64,000 bases of DNA from Psococerastis gibbosa (lineage: Eukaryota; Arthropoda; Insecta; Psocodea; Psocidae), in assembly GCA_963971405.1 (NCBI GenBank), contig OZ020485.1, positions 33,809,921-33,873,920 on the forward strand, in the 5' to 3' direction. Positions 33,797 to 44,960 of this stretch are shown here, in pieces. The translations under genes were made by a program, and so were the position numbers. The notes below the pieces were generated by a model, which saw only the letters and a program-made list of their open reading frames with translations, was not told the origin of the DNA and ran no database searches. Each line of letters opens with the position of its first letter. Positions within the stretch are counted from its first letter, which is position 1.

Positions 33797-34646
33797 GAAC
33801 CGGTCCGAGTTTACTCGAACATGCTTTCCAATTTATCAAAATGAGTAGATAGAGAAAATGAGTAATTTCATGGTAAATAATTTTCCTAAGGATAAATTTC
33901 CGATATCTCGGGGGGGGGGGGGGGTTGTTCACCAGACGTCACTGGAGGTGAGGTAAATTCAAGATAGGTCAGACCAACACATTACCACACACAGCAATAC
34001 TGGCAGGGCACGCAATGCATTTGAGCGTGAATTTTCTATAATTTTTTTCAAAAAAACGTTTTTTTTTACAAAATCAAATGCTTTTCTGGGAAAGCAACCT
34101 CTCCGGTTTCGTTACTCAATTTATACTTGAAACATGCCTGAATATAGTAATCATCTATAGAAAGGTTTCGTAGAAAAATTATTTTATAGTCATTTTTCAT
34201 TAAAATTTAGTTATTTTTATTTTTTTACCCCCAGAAGCAACCTATCAAGAGGCAAGCGACCCCCCGCATTTCGTTAACATTAATAGCGACTACAATATAT
34301 GTGAATTTAAAAGAAATCGTTGGAGCCGTTTTTGAGAAATAATGTTTTTAGACGTTTTTTTTGAGTTTTTTAGAATAAAACCCTCCCAAATTGAGTTAGT
34401 CCCAAATAAAAAAAATGGTCCCGTGGTATGATTTTTGTGAACCTACATGCCGAATTTCATCAAAATCGACCGAGTAGTTTGCCTGGAAATCAACGAACAG
34501 ACAGACAGACAGACAGACAGACATTTCGTTAAAACCACTTTTTTGGGTTCCTGGGACCTGAAAACGTGTAAATCCGTTGAAATCTCGGAATCGAAAATTT
34601 CGACCATCACAAAGCTTTCCTTATACTACGTAAAAATTGGAAAGCA
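33797..34646 (+). mobile_element. CAGA-bearing dispersed repeat, copy 2
   Basis: It is collinear with 3761-4634 and has the same start (GAACCGGTCCGAG), G tract and inverted TGCTTTCCAATTTA / AAATTGGAAAGCA words (33832-33845 and 34634-34646). The CAGA array is shorter than in copy 1. The flanks outside the shared region differ. It lies between two SINE-type elements. Confidence 0.75.
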
Positions 34647-34701
34647 ACAAGTTACAAGCCTACGACTATACCAACGAAGTGCACGTTACAGTTATACTGT
34701 A

Positions 34702-34912
34702 GAATAGTGGTACAGACTCCGACTATCACCCGAAAGGTTGTTGGTTCGAGTCCCACACTGGCTACATTTTCTGGCCATGCTTCAGAGGGCATGTAAAGCA
34801 AGCGGTCCCGGGTCATCCTAGTTGAGTGTAAGAGAGGGCTTTATAGCCCTAACTCCACTAGGTTGGCTTAGTAACAGAACAACAAAAAGTCACGATTTAT
34901 TTATTTATTTAT
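34702..34912 (+). mobile_element. tRNA-derived SINE, subfamily B
   Basis: The head has a B box GGTTCGAGTCC at 34743-34753 and an A-box-like TGGTACAGACT about 35 bases upstream. The central block CCATGCTTCAGAGGGCATGT is shared with the 111-366 SINE. The tail (GGGCTTTATAGCCCTAACTC, TAGGTTGGCTTAGTAACAG) is instead shared with 17530-17626 and 47803-48012. It ends in TTTA repeats. No clear duplication was found. Confidence 0.8.
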
Positions 34913-34989
34913 GTTTACTTTAGTAACTAACACGACTTTGTTTTATGTGTATAGTATGTACTAGTACAATGTACTGTAGATATCTTTGT

Positions 34990-35345
34990 GAGATCCCCCG
35001 ATGTTAGTAATAGATTAAAACAACGTACTATAATAAATTACATAGTTGAGCGCACTCTGTCTTCCCGAGCGCGACAATGCAAGTACACCTCCCCTGCAGC
35101 AGCCTCTAATGAAGATTTTGGGCGCTGTAGGCTCAGGGGCACTGAAGTTTCTGCTACATTAACTTCCCTCCAGTGCCATGTTTTCTTGAAATGTTGCCTG
35201 TCTCGGTGCTTTTGGCGTTTTTCCGAGTTCCCAACCCTCCTCACCCCGGGCAGCCTCCTCCCCACATTCAAACCCTCGCTCCTGTTTAATGACCCGCGCT
35301 TGTTTGTTTTCAGAGCGGTTTGCACCATTTACTCAGCTCGGATCG
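34990..35345. other. GC-rich island open on both strands
   Basis: GC-rich, with frames of 121 codons (plus, 34988-35353) and 96 codons (minus, 35038-35328) that are both free of stops. Neither translation shows a recognisable domain. The minus frame is rich in Arg and Lys. Candidate interpretations are a coding exon, a promoter or conserved non-coding element, or a GC-rich repeat fragment. I could not choose between them. Confidence 0.3.
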
Positions 35346-35531
35346 ACAACTGAGTGCAAAGGGAGATATTTTTTCCTTACATCGGCTACACCTGTCTAAG
35401 ATTCAAGTAAATACTGTACGTAATTCATTCGGAGCCAGCCTGACGGCCTTGTGCCGCGTTTTATTTCTATTGTGTCTAGGTAAAACAACGGCACTATTCT
35501 CATTTTCCAATTTTGTTTTGCACATCATTTT

Positions 35532-35690
35532 ATTACTTCGGTGGCAACGTGGTAGTGTGCTTGTACTTGTGCGAGTCTCACCTTGCGATCGGAGACGTGT
35601 CGTAACTCGACACAAATAACTATTAGGTTACTTAGAGAGGCGATTGAAGCGGTTAGTCGGATAAATTCATTAAATTAAGTTTTTTCTGAA
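35532..35690 (+). mobile_element. SINE-like repeat, family B, copy 4
   Basis: TTACTTCGGTGGCAACGTGG, TTGTACTTGTGCGAGTCTCA and GATCGGAGACGTGTCGTAAC match the other B copies. CGATTGAAGCGGTTAGTCGG and an A/T-rich tail follow. It is more diverged than the 16.3-kb copy. Confidence 0.65.
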
Positions 35691-35760
35691 AATGAATAAA
35701 ATAAAAATTTATGTTGCCTTATTATCGCCCAAAAATAGTAAAGTTAGTAGTATAGTTTTT

Positions 35761-36001
35761 ATAATGCAAAGTGCCATTCGAAATTTTTTTGTTGACAATT
35801 TTATCCCCAGTTGTATGTTGATACTTGGTTGGTACCAGCAGCCTGATCGAGGCGATTATAATACCGGGGTTAAATAAATACCCTAGGATTATAACTATAA
35901 ACAAACAAATTTTGAATGGCACTTTCCATTATAAAATTATCTTGTTTACTAGGGGATTAAATAAATACCGGTATTGTAATCGCCTCGATCAGGCTGCTGG
36001 T
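35761..36001. repeat. Two interleaved inverted repeats (A-B-A'-B' order)
   Basis: Arm B (35834-35867, starting ACCAGCAGCCTGATCGAGGC) and arm B' (35968-36001) are reverse complements over 34 bases with one mismatch. Arm A (35761-35787, containing AAGTGCCATTCGAAATTT) and arm A' (35906-35932) match at about 24 of 27 bases. A' lies between B and B', so the pairs cross. A direct repeat TTAAATAAATACC also occurs twice. No element class is recognised. Confidence 0.75.
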
Positions 36002-36009
36002 GCTAGGAC

Positions 36010-36880
36010 TAGGGCTGTAGGTAAATAAATACACTGTTTTGAACATAACCAGGCGATAAATTGTTATGGTTGTTTGATAGCATGGTATTATACCGATTCC
36101 AAAAACAACAGCATACTTTGCCCAGTGATCAAGGTGTAAATAAATGTTTTGAAAATTGAAAAACTTGTACATTTTCTGTAAAAAAAATATTATGTTATTC
36201 CCAAAAAATGTTAATTAATGCCAGTTTGGAGTCAACAAATAATACGATACATAAAAAGTGAAAAACCTGACTGTCTTGGCGCTCTCCTGGTTCAATTATA
36301 ATTTGCATTCTCTACATGAGTTATAATCATTGAGCCACGCATATGTGCATGCACAACGTTTCACGCCTGCATACATAGATTACTGTTATGCATGGTGCAA
36401 TTTTGCTGATGCATAGGTAGACTACAACCAATTTTAAACAGTTTAAAATTAACAAGCAATTTGGATTATCGCTCGCCGATCTGAGCGAGTGCATCAATCT
36501 CCCAGTACTGTTGGTGGCCTTGGCTGGAAGTTAAGTGCAATCATTAAAACTCTAGAGAAACATACAGGTTACAAATTTACGCAAATTACACGTAATTTGC
36601 CAACCAATCACGAGGTAAAGTAAGCGACAGTGATCACTCGCACGAATGTAGTGATAGGCGCAACTAGATTTAAACGTGGGTTACAAACATTATTATCAAA
36701 GTTGTGGGGTTTTTATTGAAAATGCTCTTGAACACTCCCCAATTACTCTTTAAGCTGGCAATTTTATGGAGGTTTTAGCAGAAAATAGAGATATAATAAT
36801 AATTCTTTATGTCGCTGTGTTGTTTTAACTTTTAGGTTGCGAATACAGCTCTAAACAATTCTTAAATCCTTTCCAGTCAA
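36010..36880. other. Stretch without a recognised gene
   Basis: A short palindrome GCAAATTACACGTAATTTGC lies near 36581. Otherwise anonymous. Confidence 0.4.
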
Positions 36881-36881
36881 G

Positions 36882-36990
36882 GCCGTAGCCGGAACTTTCT
36901 TCGGTAGGGTTCCATCTGACGCCACGAAACGTTTGGAAGCACGCTTTCACAACGACCACGGCCTATCATCCCGGATTCTACTGCTACGAT
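36882..36990 (+). mobile_element. hAT-like left end joined to a foldback-P fragment
   Basis: TCAAGGCCGTAGCCGGAAC matches the left end of the 33033-33212 element. From about 36923 the sequence changes to CGAAACGTTTGGAAGCACGC and CGGCCTATCATCCCGGATTC, the arm of the foldback-P family. It is a chimera of two repeat fragments. Confidence 0.5.
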
Positions 36991-37830
36991 ACGATAGTAC
37001 ATTGAAATAGTCGCATTTTTGGGCTAAAGGGATTTTTATAAAATTACTGTTATGCTCTGCGAAAAAACGTTCGTATCTTTAATTATTCATTTATTTAGGG
37101 GGCTTTTCAAGTATCTGGGGTAGGCTAAGCCTTCCCCCAGACCCCCCCCCCCTCCTCCTAATTACTCCAATGTTGAAGTAATCAGCATGTAAGTGAATAG
37201 AAAGATGACTATGCCTACTTACTTTGGATATTTCCCCTTTGAAAATATTAATTCATGGAGCATTGGAGCCATTTGTAGCGCTCAGCAGTAGGTCCACAAT
37301 GGCTGGTAGCGATGCACGTGTCCCAAGTAAAGTACCTCCCGCGGTGCGCGCTACTCCTCCCATGGCTTCCTCAACTAATTGAAAATTTTCATCAGTTCCA
37401 TTTCGGACACTTCATTTCCTCTTTTCCTTTCAAATTTTCCATTTCCGCTCTGCTATAACAAAGGGAGACAGTGGGAACAATGGCCTCCATCAACGGAACA
37501 ATATGGCTGTCAGCAGTAAATAATGTTTTATGCTGCGGGCTGGTTTATTTCTATGAATCATTTTCGCCATACTTCATATTCTTCATACTTCTGAATCATC
37601 ACTATTAAGTGTTGCTACAGCAATTACTGTACAATTTAGTGTATTTTTAGTTACACAGTAGTAAAAAAAACCAATCATTATGCACTTGAATGGGAATCCA
37701 GGCAGTGTAGGTACTTGTGAGCCAGTGAGCGCTTAAAGCTTAAAATAAAAAATGTGCCATAAGTTACTTTATACCATTGAAATTGTTCAGCTCAGTTTCC
37801 ATTCATGGTGACATATATACATATACCGTG
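36991..37830. other. Stretch without a recognised gene
   Basis: A C tract lies near 37142. No coding frame or shared repeat recognised. Confidence 0.4.
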
Positions 37831-38512
37831 CAGGGACGTATTTAAGTGTCTGCCGTCTCTAGGCAGCGAAGTTTGTCCTCCCCCCTTCTTAATGGATCTT
37901 GAATGAATGAATGAATGAATGAATAACGACTTTATTGCAATATAATGGGCGAACAATAAGACTATAAAGTATTTTTTTCGTGTTAACCATAACTATAATA
38001 GCATTATATAGTAATATATAACATAAATTATGGAATATAAAAAGGGGGGAAAGAAGGTAATATAGGAGGGGTATAGGGGGTGGGAAGGGGTGGTCTGCTA
38101 CGAGGCCAGGGAACAGGTTTTAGGTGTTATCGGAAATATTAAATATAAAATATTTTTAAACTGATTGTGTGATCCAGCTGCCCTGATCTCAGTAGGTAGT
38201 TACTACTTACTTCCACAGTCTTTTTAAATTTTTGTTTTTAACAAATACTATAACAATCACGTTCGACATGTATAATTTCTTTTATCTCGATGTCAAGACT
38301 GACAATACACAGGACAAAATTGACATTAATGGCATTCAGATTAAGCGCCAGCACTGTCGCTGCGTAGTGGCCGTTTTATTAGCTCAAAATTATTTATTAA
38401 ACTAAAATTTATTAAACGCACCAAAAATTAGATATTTATCCCAAAAACTTTACCACCTCAAAAAAATGCCCTAGGAGCGCGCGTAGTCCACCTATTAGGA
38501 AATACATCGCTG
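37831..38512. mobile_element. Possible hAT element interrupted by a retroelement end
   Basis: The left end is CAGGGACGTATTTAAG. The right end is the complement of CAGCGATGTATTTCC. Such CAG-GACGTATTT termini are typical of hAT elements. The flanking octamers match at only four of eight, so the boundaries are uncertain. The segment from 37901 to about 38075 belongs to an unrelated retroelement (next entry). Confidence 0.4.
37901..38075 (-). mobile_element. Retroelement 3' end with ATTC tail, copy 1
   Basis: On the minus strand it reads TTGCAATAAAGTCGTTATTC followed by more ATTC units. A second copy lies at 41485-41660. An AATAAA-containing end with a short tandem tail is typical of CR1/L2-group LINEs and their SINEs. 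No reverse transcriptase sequence is present. Confidence 0.55.
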
Positions 38513-38654
38513 TGCCCCTGCTTTCTTTGGGGAATACCCATATACTTTTTTTTTGGTATGGTTTTTGGAAAAATTTTACAATCATTACAGTATAAAAATT
38601 TCCTGGCTATTAAATTTACTACCTATATCATTAGGCTTAGATGCCTGATCCTAA

Positions 38655-39024
38655 GGCGCCCATTCCATCAACCGGCTAGGGCTATTTACAAAAACGGTGA
38701 CGTGTTAGCAGACATTCAAGGTGGCGTTTCCACCATTGCAGAATGCAAATGACATTGACGGAAATTAGAATTTGTCTTTTTATAGAAATCTATTAAAATA
38801 TTTGTACTTAACATTTCCCATGACGCCATTTTTTAATTTTAGTTTGTTTGTTTGTGATCTTACTGTATGATCATTGATCAATTTTAACTATGGCATAGAG
38901 GAAAATAAACATTTCCGTCAATTCTGCAATGCGAGGTCGGTGGAAACGCCACTTAAGTCTTGAATGTCTGCTACCACGTCACCGTTTTTGGAAATAGCCC
39001 TAACCGGTCAATGGAATGGGCACC
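38655..39024. mobile_element. Palindromic MITE (outer) with a second MITE at its centre
   Basis: The left end is GGCGCCCATTCCATCAACCG, running on through GGGCTATTTACAAAAACGGT and GTTAGCAGACATTCAA. The right arm (38955-39024) is its reverse complement with few changes. The flanks are TAA on the left and TAT on the right. The central insert (38720-38952) lies where the arms meet. Confidence 0.8.
38720..38952. mobile_element. Nested MITE, GGTGGCGTTTCC type
   Basis: It has inverted ends GGTGGCGTTTCCACC and the complement (GGTGGAAACGCCAC). The interior (GAATTTGTCTTTTTATAGAA, CATGACGCCATTTTTTAATT, TGATCATTGATCAATTTTAA) is closely similar to 15099-15342. It is thus the same subfamily inserted in a different MITE. 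The flanks CAA and TAA (after one T) are consistent with a decayed TAA duplication. Confidence 0.75.
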
Positions 39025-41484
39025 TATATGAATCCTGCTAGTTGACGGCATCAATATGAGATGAGCTATATACGGTAGATTAAATAGGCCATTATAAAAG
39101 GCGACAATTTCTTTTGTAATTTTGTATAAATTCTGTAAACTAGAAATAGGGAGGCGGCAGGTTACGCTATCAACGGCGGGAGAAGGGAAAAAAGCTGCAG
39201 GGAGCCAACGTAAACAACGAGTTATTCTGCATTACTGTCGACCTCGCAGCTCGTAACGCCGGCCATTTTGGATTTCAATCAAGTGTTATTACGCTGTTTC
39301 TCTTATTTTCCCCTTTTCCTCCTTGTTTTCTTTTCTATTTTCCATTTTATTTTGCCAAGGTTTTAATTGGTTGTAGAAGCAGCAGCACAGTCCTTATAAT
39401 GAGCAGCAGAATCCCGTCAGGAGCAATTGCCAAGTTTCTTATTTTAATTTATCCCTCGTCAGCCCGAGAGTAAGGAGCGTCCGCAATTGAGTTTAAATAT
39501 ATTTTATGTGTAAATATAAAATATAAATATAATCAATCATTATAAGTCCAAGGCCGTGCCCAAGGTTTTGATTGGGGGGGGGGGGTCCAATTTTTTTAAA
39601 TATATTAATGAACTAACGGGTAAATTCTTCAAACCATACAGGTTTACATGCAAAAATTTATTTTTTTGGGGGGTCCGGACCCCATGGAACATCACTCTGA
39701 CCATGTAGTACAGTATATATAAGTAAGTCTTTAGACAACGCCACTGAAGAACTTATACGAGGGGGAAAATTGTGCATGCATTAATTGAATATGGAAAATT
39801 CTTAGATGGAGGTGGAGTTGCATTTTGTGCACAATGCGTGAGAACAATGCCTCGATTATAAGGCGGCCGGAGGGAAAATCAGTCGGGTCAGGTTTGAAAG
39901 GCACCGACCTTGGATATTTTATACAGCAACATGTTTTCATTCAGCATCTAAGGCATGTACTTAGACTGGCATGTTCTCAGGAAGGGCATTATGCAGTTCA
40001 TTTACCAAATCAGACTCTTAACTCTTCCTTATAAGACACAGCTCATTGGCTTGGGAAAATTATCTCAATCTATATACACAACCCAGTAAAAAATGACCAA
40101 ATGAATTGGCCTTCTCCCTGAATGAATTACAAGGAAAAACTGAGAAAAAATAGTGATTCCTCATTAAATTAATTTCAGGCAGAACCCGAAATCATACTAG
40201 TAGAAACTGAGTAGCTCTATATCCGACATTAAGGACTCCTTAACATCATAATAGAAATAATCTATAGGGCACTAACACTGGGGGCTGACCAAGGAAGACT
40301 TACACTGTCCATGAGTGTTAGTTAAATTGGCTTTCCCCTTTTTATACACTTCAATTGAATTGGAGGGGGGGGGGGGGGGCTCGAAAACGTATGGTTGCTT
40401 ACATCAGTGAATGCAAGTACATTTCAATTTTGAAGATTTTGAAGATTTGGAAAAGCTAAGTAAATTACGCTCATGGGATTAAAACAGTCCCTACCTGCGC
40501 TGTCTACCTGAAATACCTACGAAGTAAGCTGTCACTATGGCCATGAAATTTCGTACAAACTATCGTACTAAAATGTTTCCATGAATAGAAAAATGACATG
40601 AAAAATATTTGAATTGGAATACTAATACTGAACGTGTTTACACATACCCCATAATTCCATGGTGTCTTGTATGATTTCTTCAACAACAGATACATTTTAC
40701 ATTATATTGATTTGATTTGAATTCCTATACTTTTCAATCGACCGCGTTAGTCGTCATGGTAAAAATTTATTCTTCTCCATTATGAAAATTACATATTATG
40801 GTTGATAAAAATTCAAGGTCTATGGTTTTGGACGCCTTTGCTTAAGTTTCCATGGAAAATTCGCAAATATTCCCAAAATTTGCCGAAAATACTTTGCAGA
40901 TGCTTCAGACAGGGGCGGCCAGTTAAACAATCAATAGAATGTCAATGGGATTACCACTGGTGGGAAATTAAAAAAAAATAGGCCTGAAGTAGCAGGGTAA
41001 CTCATATTGACAGTAGTGAAGTTGAGAATTTACGGACCAATATTAATATCCGAACTACTTAGTACTAACAGGAGGCCGGGTGTCACCACCGGGGAATGTT
41101 TTTAAATAGGCCCGAAAGAGTTGGATTTTACGTATTTTGACAGCAAAAAAAAACTTTAAATGTTACAGACTACATTCTAAAATTCGTTTTAATCAATATA
41201 AGTTTCTTCGTTTTTAATAGGTTAAATCCTCCGCTTCTAGAATTTGCCACTCCAGGCTCAATCTAACTCAAGCCTATACTGGTAGATTTGCGACTGGTCA
41301 GATGAGCAGTTTCAATTTACACCATGGGTTTTGAATGAGCCATGTGCTTGGGTTTCAGTATATTCTGAGTATACACCTCTAGCAGAAATAGACTTACATG
41401 CAGATGTTATACTTCATCGTATTGACATAATTCCCCTTAAAGCACTTTATTAAAGAAAAAAAGAATTATTAAAATTCAATGCCT
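39025..41484. other. Long stretch without a recognised gene
   Basis: A GC-richer patch with CG dinucleotides lies at about 39145-39270. A degraded hAT-like segment (CAAGGCCGTGCCCAAGG, then a G tract and GGTCCGGACCCC) lies at 39551-39690. A G tract lies at about 40364-40379. A GCCCGAAAGAGTTGGATTTT segment of the G/C-tract family lies near 41110. No gene is supported. Confidence 0.4.
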
Positions 41485-41660
41485 GATGAATGAATGAATG
41501 AATGAATGAATAACGACTTTATTGCAACAATATTATTGGCGAGCAATACGACTATAAAGTCTTTTTTCATGTTATAACCATAGGCAATAGCAGTATACAC
41601 ACATAGTAATATATACTCATGGGAAAGGAATTTGAAAAAACTAAAAGGTGGTATAAATCT
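41485..41660 (-). mobile_element. Retroelement 3' end with ATTC tail, copy 2
   Basis: It matches 37901-38075 from the GAAT repeat through AACGACTTTATTGCAA, ACTATAAAGTCTTTTTTCAT and ACCATAGGCAATAGCAGTAT, then fades. On the minus strand the tail is ATTC repeated about six times. Confidence 0.55.
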
Positions 41661-42352
41661 GACCAATACTGTACCTATAAGTATATGTAATTTGTAAATA
41701 GAAATTCATTTTCAATTTCCAAAAATTCACCATACGATTTATATCAATTCCTTCGTTGTAAACCCCTCCAAGCCGTGGGGCCCTGGGTGAACGAAGTTCG
41801 GCAGTAGCTGTCTTTATTAGACACCAACAAAATTCCCCTTTTTGTACAATAGTATACAGTAATACGACAATTCAGCCATTGGCATCTAATAAATGAAAAC
41901 ATTTGAAAATATTTAATTTCAAATTCGATTTGTAGACTGCAAATTAATAACGTACATATTGTATTTATGTACAATTTGGAACTTCACTTTTAGCTTGATT
42001 TTGTATGCTAGCCGACACAGTCCTCCACTGATTTAGGTATTGGAACAGGTCCTGCTATCTACCGAAAGTTCTTGAAACTTGTTCTTCCAGGTCTAAAAGA
42101 CGCAGGCGCTTCCACTGTGGAATTCGATATATTGAGACATGCTCACAACGCTTCAGCACCCATGTCCTGGAGGCATCAAAGATATGGCAATTCTCTTAGA
42201 TTTTTTACTGATATCCTTAACTCCCCTTAATGAATAATAATTTATTGCTCTTCCAGCAAATGTTAAGGCAAGTCATTTAGATAAATTTAATTGTTTACTT
42301 TACATAATTATCCCCATTTTATGAAGATGTTATGGATAATCCGAGCCTCAAT
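41661..42352. other. Stretch without a recognised gene
   Basis: Two or three short frames lack motifs. No shared repeat seen. Confidence 0.4.
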
Positions 42353-42905
42353 CATTGGCGTAAATTCCCAAAATTTCTGGGGGGGGCCTAGGACCCCAAG
42401 AATTTGATTCATTACCTACTCAGTGGCGTAGCCAGAATTTTTTTATAGGGGGGGGTCCTGTTTTCATAAAGTTTGCCCGCTTACGATAGGTTTTCGAATG
42501 GGGTAGTGTTTCATTTGGCGCCCCCCCCCCTGCGATTGTTGTTTAAAAGATAGGCCTGAAATTTTGATTTTGCAGACGATAGCTTTATTAACAAAACTAG
42601 AAAAAGGGGGACCGGGGTCTCCCCGGCGATTTTTTTTAGATAAATATCTAAAAAATTTGCTAATTTGCTAAATTTTGGGGGGGTCCGGACCCCTTGGCTA
42701 CGTCACTGTAACCTACTAATTCACTTCTGAAATCTGCCTCGCAAATTAAATGACTTTTTTACTACATAAATTTTCTTTTTCTTTAATTCGTAAATGAAAT
42801 ACATTATATAGTACTATACACTAAACTATTCAAGTTCGGTGAAACAAAAAAATTATCTCCTGAAATTTTTTTACAAGCTCTGACACGCTCAGCGACCTAG
42901 TCGTT
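42353..42905 (+). repeat. Dispersed repeat E, interrupted copy
   Basis: Sequence 42353-42420 and 42709-42905 together match 25336-25660. They share CATTGGCGTAAATT, GACCCCAAGAATTTGATTCA, ACACTAAACTATTCAAGTTC and GCTCAGCGACCTAGT. The hAT element at 42421-42708 splits it. Confidence 0.8.
42421..42708. mobile_element. hAT-type MITE inserted in repeat E
   Basis: The left end is CAGTGGCGTAGCCAGAATTT. The right end is the complement of CAGTGACGTAGCCAAGGGG. The flanks TTACCTACT and TAACCTACT are near-identical, and comparison with repeat E at 25.39 kb shows the unoccupied sequence. G and C tracts lie near 42449 and 42522. It has no coding frame. Confidence 0.88.
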
Positions 42906-44226
42906 CCTTTCTTTATGTGCGTTAATAAAGTTTCGTTATAATTTGCAGAGTGTCACAGGGCTGAAGACTAATATCATATTACCATGGATATCATTGCGTT
43001 CCCAAAATGAAAACCGAAATTTTAGGTCTTCAGCTAGGGCAGCAAATCAATAAGAGGGAGAAAAATACAGTGAATAGTGTTTTTTTTTTTTAAATTCGTT
43101 GTAAGGGTGACTGCAAGCCAGGGCCTACTTATTATTATACGCCCGCCGAGTTTATTATTGTCGTTACAGTGTGATTGTGACTTGCAATCAGGAGCGGACA
43201 GGACAACGAGGTTGCCCAGGGACCTTCAGTAATAGTTATATGTACGTGTGAATGTGTAAATGGTGGTAAATAGGGTCATGGTGGTGAATTGGGTAAAAAC
43301 TGCGGCGTGCGAGGGTAGCACTCAACAACCAAAACTAACACTAAAACTAACTAAAAGTATTTTTCGACTGAAACCCAATCTTAGAATTCCTATGTGTTAG
43401 AAACGGCCCTGTTTGTCAATTAAAAAAAAAATCACCCTATCTAATGTCCAACAGCCAAGGCATCCCCGCAAATTAGCGTTTATGTTGTGTAAAAAATTAC
43501 AGATTGCAAATTCAAAATACCTCCTTAGAATCTCCCTCTGTAAATTATAATATATAGACAGTTTATAATTGGAGAAAAAAGGAAAACTGTTGTGATAAAA
43601 AAAAACAGTATAAAGGCTTGACGATTCAATGAAAGGCTTCGGGGTAAGAATATGTACATGATGACACTGCCTGCTTGAAATTGGAAGAGGCTCTTCCCCT
43701 CCAAGTGGCGATGTCTTACTTCAATGGGTACTTTGCAGGATATTCATGAATGTCTATGTTTGGGTTCATTGAATGGTCATTTTTGGTCTTTTTGACGTCC
43801 ACAATTGAATTAGAAGGGAAAGATTTCTTTCCCTTTGAAATTATTTATAAAAAGAACTAGTTTTATTTATACATTGTGCCTCGGTTAAAGGAGTGAAAAG
43901 TTTTGGGTTTCTTTATTCATCTCTTGTAGCTCATTAATTATATGATATAAAGTAAATATAATAAGTAAGTAAGAAAATCATATTGTATTGCATGTTGTAC
44001 AGTTAATACTCATATCTACCTCAGCGCTAATAAATAAATAAGTAAATAAATATTTATAGTATACAGAATATATTATATACAGTATATATATATATATATA
44101 TATATATATTTCTTTTAAACTATACAATGAAGTAATCAACAAGTAATTGACAAGAAAGTATAAAGTAAAATCGTCAAAATATCGTCCATATCAGGTAGTT
44201 CTGTCATTGTCATTGCGGTAGTGCCT
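42906..44226. other. Stretch without a recognised gene
   Basis: AT-rich. A TA dinucleotide run lies at 44083-44109. The segment 44175-44230 is related, inverted, to 5670-5730. Confidence 0.4.
44083..44109. repeat. TA dinucleotide microsatellite
   Basis: About 13 TA units. Confidence 0.9.
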
Positions 44227-44485
44227 CAGTGACCCAACGTGGGTAGCGAAAAATTTCCAAGTGGGTCGCAGCGTGGTCTCGTCTGCCAGTTATACACTAG
44301 GCTAGATAGAATTGAATTAAATGACAAGTTTTTTTCAATTTGAGTCATGTACAATATATAGAATTTTTCATATATTATGTATTACATTGTACACAGAATT
44401 AATCGTATATGTAGAATTTGGTGGGCCGCGATGCAATTTTATATCATTTAGGGGTCAGCGACGAAAAAAGTTTTGAGAACCTCTG
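44227..44485. mobile_element. Probable hAT element with a damaged left end
   Basis: The right end is the complement of CAGAGGTTCTCAAAACTTTT, then TTTCGTCGCTGACCCC, a standard animal hAT terminus. The left end (CAGTGACCCAACGTGG, followed by GTGGGTCGCAG) seems to lack the TTCTCAA part. No octamer duplication was found. Confidence 0.45.
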
Positions 44486-44956
44486 CTCTAAGAGATGGTC
44501 TCTAAGCAATTTAGGGAAGTTAGTAGCAGTTCACTGGTCTTCATCTTCAAGTAATAATTACAGACGACTGGCTGGTTGGCAGGAACATAAGTGGCATTGA
44601 TACCTCCACTCCCCTCGATCATGGTACTAGTAGGCTAAATTAATAAAAAAAAATGTATTATTGACCTTCCATGTGAAAATGAACCTATTCAGCACCATTG
44701 AAGCCCCAAATAATTATTTCAATATTGATGTTTCCAACTCAATAATGGTCAATATGTAGCACCATCATTATCCTTGTCTTCATTGTGTACCATATTGTAC
44801 TTATGCACAGTACAATATACTTAACTCCGGCTAAATATTCTACAAAATTACTTTATACTTTCTTGTAATTTATCGTACTTGATTGTGTAATTTAAGATAA
44901 ATCGTATATATACATATGTATATATTTGGTTATTTATTTAACATTAAAACGTATTC
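44486..44956. other. AT-rich spacer
   Basis: No feature recognised. Confidence 0.4.
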
Positions 44957-44960
44957 TTAA

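Noticed and set aside
36477-36545. Possible 5S rRNA (GGCTGGAAGTTAAGTGC)
   Set aside because: Only a short word resembles 5S. The rest does not align, and it lacks the GATGGG block.
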